This document shows, in pieces, positions 1 to 7,104 of a stretch of 64,000 nucleotides of DNA. The number at the start of each line of letters is the position of its first letter. Position 1 is the first letter of the stretch. A model generated the notes under the pieces. That model was given only the letters and a program-made list of their open reading frames with translations, did not search any database and had not been told where the DNA came from. Source of the stretch: Sinomonas cellulolyticus (GTDB taxonomy: Bacteria; Actinomycetota; Actinomycetes; Actinomycetales; Micrococcaceae); assembly GCF_014656475.1 (NCBI RefSeq), contig NZ_BNCM01000011.1:1-64000 (forward strand). Direction: 5' to 3'. Both the position numbers and the translations under genes were made by a program.

Positions 1-377
1 CACCCATCCTCACAGGACTGCGAGCCCCTTCCATCCCAAGGGGACCACGCTCAAAGTCGAAGACCCCCTATAGCCGCTTCCCAGCACATGAGACCTCTCG
101 CGGCGCGCGAACTGTGCGTCCTGATCAGGGCGTGTGCCGGACGAGAATGAATAACCGTAGGGGAACATGTTTACATGCTTATGGGGCAGTGGCACGTCCT
201 CCCGCGGCCATCCGTGAGGGAAAATCATAAATACGCTGAAATTTTGTGTTCAAATTAACGCGTAGATAATACCCATTACAGCCCGGCTACGAGCACCTCA
301 AGGCCCTGCGTCACAAGACGATTTCAAACGATACGCGAAAAGCCTTGTGGTGCCTATTAATCCGAGGCATCGAGAAT
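1..377. other. Intergenic, no supported gene
   Basis: The stretch downstream of the HEPN gene has lower GC than most of the window. It holds only a short reverse-strand reading frame (about 72 codons) with no recognisable domain and no clear ribosome binding site. I see no RNA gene or insertion-sequence end. It may be part of the same acquired segment as the two genes that follow. Confidence 0.5.
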
Positions 378-1037
378 TTACGCCTGATTCGCCGGTTGGG
401 CTAAGTAATCGCCAGTAGAGGCAGCATTGCGAACTTGATCCGTAAACAGCTCCAGAAGCTCCATGGTCTTCGTGCGAAGACCTTGGAACTCATCGAGTCC
501 CAGTTCTAAGTGCTGTCCGTGAGCGATTGTGTTCCGCCGATGAACGAGCTCCTGATCGATCATGTTTGCGCGTAGCGAATAGAGCTGGTTCCTCTCCAGC
601 CCCAGGCGTTCAAGGATTTCGAAGAACACGCTCGACGACAGATTGCTCTCCGAGCGCACTAGGCTTTCGGACAGGGATGCTCTTTCTGCTAGGCCGCTTC
701 GAACAAATGAAGCGAATTCATTGTGCGTCAGAGGCCTTGCAGCCATTGCAACGGCATCCATTCGCGTCTTCAACGCGTTTCCGAGAAAGGCATCACTAAG
801 CTTCTCATAAGAGTTGCGCTGCGTGTTGACGTACCGGATATAGAGCTGGGCTACTACTTTGACCCACCCCTCCCAATGAGCATAAAGAATAACCACGCCG
901 GACCTGATATTGGCCCTACGGGCGTTCCCCGTCGACTGTTGAATTACCTTGAGTGTGGTCGTAAGCTCCTGTTTACGCCACGCAACCTCCGTGGAGATCG
1001 CATCATCCAGCGCTTCGACCGACCGAATCTTCGCCAT
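378..1037 (-). CDS. HEPN-domain protein (MAE_28990/MAE_18760-like), putative RNase of a two-gene module
   Basis: The 219-residue protein resembles the MAE_28990/MAE_18760 group of HEPN proteins. The N-terminal half carries the aromatic helix typical of the group (ILYAHWEGWVK, about residues 50-60). Near residue 170 it has RRNTIAH, which fits the R-X4-H motif that forms the RNA-cleaving site in active HEPN families. Its start codon overlaps the stop of the upstream DUF262 gene (TGATG), so the two are translationally coupled. By family, HEPN proteins with this motif are often toxins or antiphage RNases; a defence role here is inference. GC content, about 50-55 percent in hand-counted 60-base samples nearby, is lower than the rest of the window and suggests transfer. 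Confidence 0.75.
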   Translation of the reverse strand: MAKIRSVEALDDAISTEVAWRKQELTTTLKVIQQSTGNARRANIRSGVVILYAHWEGWVKVVAQLYIRYVNTQRNSYEKLSDAFLGNALKTRMDAVAMAARPLTHNEFASFVRSGLAERASLSESLVRSESNLSSSVFFEILERLGLERNQLYSLRANMIDQELVHRRNTIAHGQHLELGLDEFQGLRTKTMELLELFTDQVRNAASTGDYLAQPANQA

Positions 1038-2134
1038 CAGGCACTGATAATCTTTCGCCCCACAGGAACCATCATGCTTAACCTAGCCTCCGTAGACTTA
1101 CCCGTGGCAAACCTTGCGTTCATAGCGGGAAGCTGCCAAAACTCGATGGCACAATCGCGAAGATCTGTGCGAATATCAGTCCCCTGCCGGAGGAGGAAAC
1201 CAAGACTGATTGCAAGCGCTTCGAACGATGAATTCAGGAATCCGCCCTTGAAGTCCCCCTTCGCACCGTCCCACCGCCCAAAGATTTTTTCATCAGCCGC
1301 ACTGAGGAGGTCGAAGGTTTTCTTGAAGACCCGTTCTGCTTGCTCCTTGTATTCCTGGGTGAACTTGAGCGCCAGATCTATCGCGAACTCCTGCAGTCCG
1401 TCCTGGAAGTTGCGAATACCTTCGATCTCCTTGTCCGACATCGCATGGAGGTAGAGGAACCGAAGCACAAGCTCCTCGTCGTATTTCCTCTGCATGTCGC
1501 CCTCGGGGAGGCGCAGAAGGGCGCCGAAGGATTCGTGGGCCGCGAGACGGCCGATCCACTCTACAAATTCGGGATTGACTCCAACAAGCTGAGCGTTGCG
1601 AATCTCCTGGTTCGAAAGCTTCGACCCGAAGGAATTGAGACGCTGAAAGAGGTCAAATTTTGTCTTCGGATCGGACTCTCGCTGCACAATCTTGAGATCA
1701 ACCTTGGCACGTTTGATATCGCGCCGCTGCGCGGGACTCAAAGCCTCTGCCGCGTCCTCCCTATCGTCCCACATGAGTCCTTCGAGAGACGGAAGGTACT
1801 TCGTTGCCCTCAGCGTAAGGGCCGGGAAGCCTTCTTTATCGAGCAAGCCTTGGAGCTGTAGCAACGTGCTGATCCGCTGGAGTCCATCGACCAGTTCCCA
1901 ACGCCCATCTTCATCCTGAGCGACGAAGATCGAGGGGAGGGGTATTCCGATAAGAATACTCTCAATCAACCTCGACTTTTGATCCTCGTCCCAGCGAAAG
2001 AGCCTTTGGAAGGGTGGACGGATTATGAGATCGCCTTCGCTATACATGTTAGTGAGCTCACCGACGCTCATCGGGTAGCTGTCCGTTGAAACGGTTCGCC
2101 TCGCCGCCTCGAGCTCTGATTCAAGATCGCCCAT
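1037..2134 (-). CDS. DUF262 (ParB/GmrSD-N-like) protein, partner of the HEPN gene
   Basis: The protein has 365 residues. The first 100 carry the DUF262 signature: IRPPFQRLFRWDEDQKSRLI, then ESILIGIPLPSIF, then the ParB-like core DGLQRISTLLQL. In GmrS/GmrD-type enzymes and BrxU this fold binds and hydrolyses NTPs and couples this to nuclease action. The remaining 260 residues are mostly helical with no motif I can name; there is no obvious C-terminal DUF1524 HNH domain, so the nuclease activity probably sits in the HEPN partner encoded next. The gene is first of the pair and overlaps the HEPN start by one base. Low GC and no linkage to neighbouring catabolic genes suggest an acquired defence-type module. 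Confidence 0.75.
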   Translation of the reverse strand: MGDLESELEAARRTVSTDSYPMSVGELTNMYSEGDLIIRPPFQRLFRWDEDQKSRLIESILIGIPLPSIFVAQDEDGRWELVDGLQRISTLLQLQGLLDKEGFPALTLRATKYLPSLEGLMWDDREDAAEALSPAQRRDIKRAKVDLKIVQRESDPKTKFDLFQRLNSFGSKLSNQEIRNAQLVGVNPEFVEWIGRLAAHESFGALLRLPEGDMQRKYDEELVLRFLYLHAMSDKEIEGIRNFQDGLQEFAIDLALKFTQEYKEQAERVFKKTFDLLSAADEKIFGRWDGAKGDFKGGFLNSSFEALAISLGFLLRQGTDIRTDLRDCAIEFWQLPAMNARFATGKSTEARLSMMVPVGRKIISA

Positions 2135-2343
2135 AGCGCATCACCAACCCTTACGTATCCAATCATGGTGGTTTAGTCACATGCTACCGGTGGGAGGCCA
2201 CGGCCATTCGCTGCATGTGGTCTCAGGTGGCTAGATCCAGATGCGACTCCGGCCTTGGCCGCCGGTGAGGTCTGCGCGGTGACTCGGACCCGGACCGGCC
2301 AGCGTAATGTGCAGGCCGGCCATGCGATACGCCAACAACCTTG
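2135..2343. other. Intergenic, no supported gene
   Basis: About 200 bases lie between the start of the DUF262 gene and the first copy of the P450 upstream repeat. I see no convincing gene, terminator or promoter. GC rises here from the low value of the defence-type pair to the window average, so the edge of the foreign segment probably lies in or near this stretch. Confidence 0.4.
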
Positions 2344-2856
2344 CTTCCACTCAGTGGGAGGTGACCCACCACACATGTCCGTGATCAGGACCACACTGGA
2401 TCAAGACACACAGGCTTGGCCCCAAGGTCCAGCCGAAGGCCACCAGATCAAGGAGTGCTGACGTCACTGGAGACTCAGGGAACAGGCTGCCCGTTCGGGT
2501 TCGGCGCCCAGGGCGGCACCGGCACAGGTGCGGCGCCCGCTGGAGCTGGCCACGCGCCGTCGTCCGCCCCCACCGCAACCCACAACGCCACCCACCACGG
2601 CTACGAGCCGTTCCAGATGAAGAACCCCTTCCCGGCATACGCCGCCCTCCGCGCCGAGGAGCCGGTCATGTGGGACGAGCGGATCGGCATGTTCGTGGTC
2701 ACCCGTTACGACGACATCAAGGCCGTCTTCGACGACTGGAAGACCTTCTCCTCCGAGAACGCCCAGGCCCCCGTCCGCAAGCGCGGCCCCCAGGCCACCC
2801 AGATCATGAACGAGGGCGGCTTCACCGCCTACTCCGGCCTCTCCGCCCGCATCCCC
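2344..2856 (+). repeat. Direct repeat copy 1 (P450 leader plus first third of the gene)
   Basis: This segment matches 4459-4970 nearly base for base in its coding part (constant offset 2114 bases), with more differences and one single-base indel in the upstream part. It contains the upstream palindrome in degraded form (CTTCCACTCAGTGGGAG), the ribosome binding site AAGGAG and codons 1-132 of the P450. Similarity ends abruptly at 2856/2857, which marks a deletion or recombination junction. Copy 1 has the ATG start changed to ACG. Confidence 0.9.
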
Positions 2857-2877
2857 ACCACAAAGCAAGTTTTGTAG
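2455..2877 (+). pseudogene. Truncated 5' fragment of a creJ-like cytochrome P450
   Basis: The reading frame encodes the N-terminal ~132 residues of the same P450 as the intact gene at 4575, ending within LSARIP, after which nine unrelated codons lead to a stop. The I-helix, ExxR and heme-cysteine regions are all missing, so it cannot be a working P450. The normal ATG start is ACG here, though an in-frame GTG two codons upstream (2455) could still initiate. The protein differs from the intact copy at scattered positions, for example W-K-TFSS versus W-E-TFSS, so the duplication is not brand new or came from a related strain. Confidence 0.88.
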
Positions 2878-3026
2878 GACTGTTCACTGAGTGAAGACCT
2901 CCGAAGGGTTCACCAGGACTGGCACAAGGCAGCCATCCGCTACGAGCACTAAGTGCAGGTGGCCCTCGACATGGCCCGCGCCGACTACGCCCGCGCCATA
3001 AAGCTGCTCAAGGCTGACATCATCCG
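2878..3026. other. Possible gene remnant after the P450 breakpoint
   Basis: From about 2890 a plus-strand frame reads as plausible protein, SEDLRRVHQDWHKAAIRYEH, then a TAA stop, then in the same frame an amphipathic stretch (VQVALDMARADYARAIKLLK) ending at a second TAA near 3030. The in-frame stop and lack of a start suggest a decayed gene fragment. I do not recognise the family. Confidence 0.3.
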
Positions 3027-3716
3027 CTAACGTTGCGCCCGCGCCCGATAGGCCCGGGCCTGCTCCTCGTACCAGACCACGACATCCGGGTTGGCCAGGG
3101 AGCCCCGGTTGACGGCGTGGCTCGGGTCCATCCCGGCGAAGAGCTTCTTGACCGGAACCTCGACCTTCTTGAGCGCGTGCGTGATCGGGACCCTGGGCGC
3201 CGCGATTACCTCGTCGGGGACATGCCGGGCGCTGGTCCGCTCCCGGATGGTCCCGGTGATCTTGGCCTTGCGCTCCTCGGTGAGCTCGACGCCGTCGTCC
3301 AGCACCACGAACAGCGGCATGTAGTAGCCCCCGCCGGGCTCCTCGATCCCCAGGACCATCGCGTCTCTGACCTCGGGGACGTGCTGGAGCGCGTTGTAGA
3401 TGTCCGCGGAGCCTAGCCGCACACCCTGGCGGTTCAGCGTCGCATCAGAACGCCCGTGCACCACGAAGGCCCCCCGCGGGGTCTCGGTGATCCAGTCGCC
3501 CTGGACCCACACGCCCGGGAACTTCTCGAAGTAGGAGCCGCGGTACTTGGCCCCGTCCTCGTCGCCCCAGAAGAACAGGCCACTCGGCTGGTCGGAGAGC
3601 AGGAGGCAGCCGTCGAAGTCGAACATCACCCCCCACACCCGGCCCACCCGGGCGCTCAGGGCTGGGTCGAGCGGGCGGCCGACGGTGCTCACGCCCGAGC
3701 CACGGGTCCGGCCCAC
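3027..3716 (-). pseudogene. C-terminal fragment of acetoacetyl-CoA synthetase
   Basis: From about residue 30 the 229-residue product matches the C-terminal third of acetoacetyl-CoA synthetase (acyl-adenylate-forming family, normally about 650 residues). Visible family features are FFWGDEDGAKYRGSYFEKFP, GDWITET, HGRSDATLNRQGVR with the conserved hinge/adenylate-binding residues, RHVPDE and KKVEVPVKKLFAG. The AMP-binding core and P-loop-like motif are absent, so it cannot catalyse acetoacetate activation. The first ~29 residues look like read-through of unrelated sequence. It lies in reverse orientation between the two P450 repeats, consistent with a patch of rearranged debris. Confidence 0.85.
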
Positions 3717-3779
3717 GTGCGCTGGCTGGAAGAAGCGTTATCCACATACACGAGTCACCGCATGCGCAGGCTCGCGCCT

Positions 3780-4190
3780 ATGCCTAGCGTGACGAAGGTG
3801 AATCCGTCGCCGCCACCCATCACCGCGATCGTCCTCCAACAAGCACCGGCCCAGCCTTGGCAGGTCTGGGCCGCATTTGCACCGCTCATCGCCGCTGCGG
3901 TCGCTGGCGTCATTGCCACGGCCGCGCTCTGGCAGAGGCGCCGTTCCGACAACCGGGCCGAGTGGTGGCGCAGAGCGCAATGGGCCATGGACGCAGCGCT
4001 CTCGGACAGGCCGGCGCAAGCCCTCATGGGCCAGCGCGCGATCTATGTGCTGAGCGGGAGCCGGCTGGCTTCCACTGAGGAATTCGTCTTCCTGAGGAGC
4101 GCCACCGAAGACCCGATCGATGCGGTTCAGGACGACATAGACGATGCCCCCAGAGGTCGCGACAATGAGAGGCAGGAGAATGAAGCCTGA
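3780..4190 (+). CDS. Small single-pass membrane protein, unknown function
   Basis: The product is about 136 residues from ATG 3780; an in-frame ATG at 3762 is an alternative and neither has a strong ribosome binding site. After a short Pro-rich N-terminus there is one membrane segment (AAFAPLIAAAVAGVIATAAL, about residues 30-50) followed by the basic and aromatic RAEWWRRAQWAMDAAL and an acidic, charged C-terminus. I recall similar small proteins with a WWRRAQWA motif in actinobacteria but know no function. The coding frame overlaps the next small gene, suggesting co-expression. It lies inside the debris between the P450 repeats but appears intact. Confidence 0.5.
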   Translation: MPSVTKVNPSPPPITAIVLQQAPAQPWQVWAAFAPLIAAAVAGVIATAALWQRRRSDNRAEWWRRAQWAMDAALSDRPAQALMGQRAIYVLSGSRLASTEEFVFLRSATEDPIDAVQDDIDDAPRGRDNERQENEA

Positions 4191-4209
4191 TCTGAGGGGA
4201 CAAGGGGCG

Positions 4210-4407
4210 ATGGGCACCACCCGCAGCACGGAAGACCGTCCGAGCGGCAAACCGCGCCCGCAGCGCACATTCTCGCCAGCCAGCTACGACCGCCGAGTCC
4301 AGATCGCTGCGGCCCAAGCCCGAGTCACGCTCGACAAGCGCCTCCACATCAAAACGCCGCAGTGGATCATCGATCTGGCCAACGAGGAGCCTCGCACCAG
4401 TTCCTAG
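4210..4407 (+). CDS. Small basic protein of unknown function
   Basis: The start at ATG 4210 is preceded by AAGGGG and gives 65 residues; ATG 4180, overlapping the previous gene's stop, would add ten. The product (ends KRLHIKTPQWIIDLANEEPR) is hydrophilic with no signal or membrane segment, and its end resembles short actinobacterial proteins that accompany the WWRRAQWA-type membrane protein encoded before it. I do not recognise a domain. Function unknown. Confidence 0.4.
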   Translation: MGTTRSTEDRPSGKPRPQRTFSPASYDRRVQIAAAQARVTLDKRLHIKTPQWIIDLANEEPRTSS

Positions 4408-4458
4408 CGATGGCCACCCTGACGGGATGCCTGACGAAGCATCCGCCAAGAAACTCCA

Positions 4459-4475
4459 CTTCCACTGAGTGGAAG
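4459..4475. promoter_or_regulatory. Palindromic operator candidate upstream of the cre operon
   Basis: CTTCCACTGAGTGGAAG is a perfect 8+1+8 palindrome 100 bases upstream of the P450 start. The degraded repeat copy at 2344-2360 keeps most of it. It is a good candidate binding site for the regulator of the cre operon, but no regulator gene is adjacent, so the protein is unknown. Confidence 0.5.
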
Positions 4476-4970
4476 GTGACCCACTGCACTCCCCGGTGAT
4501 CGGGGCCACACTGGATCCAGACGCACAGGCCCGGCCCCCCGCCGAGCCGAAGGCCACCAGATCAAGGAGTGCTGATGTCACCGGAGACTCAGGGAACCGG
4601 CTGCCCGTTCGGATTCGGCACTCAGGCGGGTGCCGACACGGGTACGGCGCCCGCTGGAGCCGGCCACGCGCCGTCGGCCGCCAACGCCACAACGCACAAC
4701 GCCACCCACCACGGCTACGAGCCGTTCCAGATGAAGAACCCCTTCCCGGCGTACGCTGCCCTCCGCGCCGAGGAGCCGGTCATGTGGGACGAGCGGATCG
4801 GCATGTTCGTCGTCACCCGCTACGACGACATCAAGGCCGTCTTCGACGACTGGGAGACCTTCTCCTCCGAGAACGCCCAGGCCCCCGTCCGCAAGCGCGG
4901 CCCGCAGGCCACCCAGATCATGAACGAGGGCGGCTTCACCGCCTACTCGGGCCTCTCCGCCCGCATCCCC
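4459..4970 (+). repeat. Direct repeat copy 2 (intact creJ leader and 5' end)
   Basis: This is the partner of 2344-2856. In this copy the palindrome is perfect, the ATG start is present and the P450 gene continues to its normal end, so this is the functional locus. The two copies bracket about 1.6 kb of fragments and two small genes. Confidence 0.9.
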
Positions 4971-5918
4971 CCGGAGCACACCCGCATCCGCGGCATCGTC
5001 CAGAAGGCCTTCACGCCGCGCCGGTTCAAGGTCCTCGAGCCCTTCATCCGCCAGAACGTCGCCGACCGCCTCGACGCGATGATCGCGAAGGGGACGGACC
5101 ACGGCGAGATCGTCAAGGACCTCGCCTACGAGGTCCCCACCATCACGATCCTCACCCTCATCGGCGAGGACATCAGCCGCATCGACGACTACAAGCGCTG
5201 GTCTGACTCGCGCGCCGCCATGACGTGGGGCGACATGACGGACGAGGAGCAGATCCCCCACGCGCACAACCTCGTCGAGTACTGGCAGGCCTGCCTCGCG
5301 CTCGTCGCCAAGGCGCACGCCGAGGGCGGCGACAACCTCGTCGCGGACCTCGTCCAGGCCCAGAAGGACGGCGCCGAGATCTCCGACCACGAGATCGCCT
5401 CGGTCTGCTACAGCCTCCTCTTCGCCGGCCACGAGACCACGACGACGCTCATCTCCAACGCGGTCCGCCTCCTCGCCGCAGACGCCACGATCTGGGCCCA
5501 GCTCGTCGAGGACCCCAAGAAGATCCCGGGCGCGATCGACGAGGTACTCCGCTACTCCGGCTCGATCGTCGCCTGGCGCCGCAAGGCCACGAAGGACGCC
5601 GAGATCGCCGGCGTGAAGATCCCCGAGGGCTCCGGCGTCCTCCTCGTGATGGGCTCCGCCAACCGCGACGAGTCCAAGTTCGAGGACCCCGAGCTCTTCG
5701 ACATCGCCCGCCCCAACGCCCGGGAGCACCTCTCCTTCGGCTTCGGCATCCACTACTGCCTCGGCAACATGCTCGCCAAGCTCCAGGCCAAGATCGCCCT
5801 CGAGGAGATGACGGCAAAGCTCCCCCACCTCACCGTGGACGACCCGGAGAGCATCGAGTTCCGCGAGAACCTCTCCTTCCGCGTCCCGATCGCGGTGCCC
5901 GTGAGCTGGACCGAGTGA
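4575..5918 (+). CDS. creJ: Cytochrome P450, CreJ-like (aryl-phosphate methyl hydroxylase)
   Basis: The 447-residue class I bacterial P450 has the I-helix motif LLFAGHETTTT, the K-helix ExxR in DEVLRYSG and the heme loop FGFGIHYCLG with the ligand at Cys395. The start at ATG 4575 follows AAGGAG at 5-base spacing; an in-frame GTG at 4569 is less likely. It opens an operon encoding a two-part aryl kinase, an SDR, a 2Fe-2S ferredoxin, its reductase, an HD phosphohydrolase and an aldehyde dehydrogenase. In Corynebacterium glutamicum the same set (CreJ with CreE/CreF) oxidises the methyl group of 4-cresyl phosphate. The substrate here is inferred from that order. A different phenol or a terpenoid cannot be excluded by sequence alone. 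Confidence 0.8.
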   Translation: MSPETQGTGCPFGFGTQAGADTGTAPAGAGHAPSAANATTHNATHHGYEPFQMKNPFPAYAALRAEEPVMWDERIGMFVVTRYDDIKAVFDDWETFSSENAQAPVRKRGPQATQIMNEGGFTAYSGLSARIPPEHTRIRGIVQKAFTPRRFKVLEPFIRQNVADRLDAMIAKGTDHGEIVKDLAYEVPTITILTLIGEDISRIDDYKRWSDSRAAMTWGDMTDEEQIPHAHNLVEYWQACLALVAKAHAEGGDNLVADLVQAQKDGAEISDHEIASVCYSLLFAGHETTTTLISNAVRLLAADATIWAQLVEDPKKIPGAIDEVLRYSGSIVAWRRKATKDAEIAGVKIPEGSGVLLVMGSANRDESKFEDPELFDIARPNAREHLSFGFGIHYCLGNMLAKLQAKIALEEMTAKLPHLTVDDPESIEFRENLSFRVPIAVPVSWTE

Positions 5919-5928
5919 GCACGACCCA

Positions 5929-7056
5929 ATGAGCGCAACCATCATGGAGACCACGACAATGCAGGACACACCAGCGATGCAGGACACCGAGTACATCCAG
6001 TTCTTCGACGGCGGCACCGAGCCGACGCTGGCCAACCTCGGCGGCAAGGGCGCCTCGCTCGTCACGATGACGTCCGCGGGCATGCCCGTCCCGCCCGGAT
6101 TCGTGGTGACCACCGCCCAGTTCGACGCGTTCATGCACGAGGCCGGCATCACCGACCACATCCACGCGCTCCTGGCCGGCCTCAACCCGGAGGACGTCGC
6201 CGAGGTCGACGCCGTCTCCGCCACCATCCGCGCGGACATCGAGTCCCGCCCCATCCCGACCGAGGCCCGCGCCCAGACCGTCGCCGCCTACGAGGCGCTC
6301 CAGTCCCGCTTCGACACCCCCGTCCCGGTCGCGGTCCGCTCGAGCGCCACAGCGGAGGACCTACCCGACGCGTCCTTCGCCGGCCAGCAGGACACCTACC
6401 TGTGGCTCGAGGGCTTCTCCGCTGTCGGCGAGCACATCCGCAAGTGCTGGGCCTCCCTCTACACCTCGCGCGCCATCATCTACCGCCTCAAGAACAACAT
6501 CCCCAACGAGGGCCTCTCCATGGCGGTGGTGGTGCAGAAGATGGTCAACGCGAAGGCCTCCGGCGTCGCCATGACCCTCGACCCCACCAACGGCGACCGC
6601 TCCAAGATCACCATCGACGCGAGCTACGGCGTCGGCGAGATGGTCGTCTCCGGCCAGGTCACCCCGGACAACATCGTCCTGGACAAGGTCACCCTCACGC
6701 TCATCAACGAGCACCTCGGCGACAAGCACGCCGAGCTGGTCCCGGACCTCGCCGCCCGCAAGCTCGTGGAACGCGAGGTCGACGCCGAGCGCCGCGCCCG
6801 CCGCTGCCTCACCGACGCGCAGCTCAGCGCGGTAGCGACCCTGGCGAAGCGGGCCGAGAAGCACTATAAGTGCCCGCAGGACATCGAGTGGGCCCTCGAC
6901 GCGGACCTGCCCGACGGCGAGAACCTCCTGCTCCTGCAGGCCCGCCCCGAGACGGTCCACTCCTCCAAGCCCAAGACCGAGCCGACCTCCACCGTCCCGG
7001 CCGGCCCCGCGGCGTCGTCCGGCTTCAGCTGGAACTCCGTCAAGCTCTTCGCCTAG
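5929..7056 (+). CDS. creI: CreI-like ATP-binding subunit of the aryl phosphotransferase (PEP-synthase N-domain)
   Basis: The 375-residue protein is only the ATP-grasp half of a PEP-synthase/PPDK-type enzyme. It shows LANLGGKGASLVTM near the start, AVRSSATAEDLPDASFAGQQ around residue 125, and closes with LLLLQARPETVHS. It has no phosphohistidine swivel and no PEP/pyruvate barrel; the swivel is in the next gene. In the cre and phenylphosphate-synthase systems such split enzymes move a phosphate from ATP through a histidine to a phenolic hydroxyl. The annotated ATG 5929 has a weak ribosome site, and in-frame ATGs at 5944, 5959 and 5974 are possible starts. It follows creJ by 10 bases and is certainly co-transcribed. 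Confidence 0.8.
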   Translation: MSATIMETTTMQDTPAMQDTEYIQFFDGGTEPTLANLGGKGASLVTMTSAGMPVPPGFVVTTAQFDAFMHEAGITDHIHALLAGLNPEDVAEVDAVSATIRADIESRPIPTEARAQTVAAYEALQSRFDTPVPVAVRSSATAEDLPDASFAGQQDTYLWLEGFSAVGEHIRKCWASLYTSRAIIYRLKNNIPNEGLSMAVVVQKMVNAKASGVAMTLDPTNGDRSKITIDASYGVGEMVVSGQVTPDNIVLDKVTLTLINEHLGDKHAELVPDLAARKLVEREVDAERRARRCLTDAQLSAVATLAKRAEKHYKCPQDIEWALDADLPDGENLLLLQARPETVHSSKPKTEPTSTVPAGPAASSGFSWNSVKLFA

Positions 7057-7104
7057 CCCCACCCCGCCCCCTCCCCCGAAGAAACACGAAGACAGGACAC
7101 ACCA

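Noticed and set aside
10..228. A 72-codon reverse reading frame at the window start
   Set aside because: No ribosome site, no recognisable domain, and composition not clearly coding.
2878..3026. A possible insertion-sequence end at the P450 breakpoint
   Set aside because: No terminal inverted repeat or transposase motif could be found on either side; only a short unidentified coding-like remnant is present.
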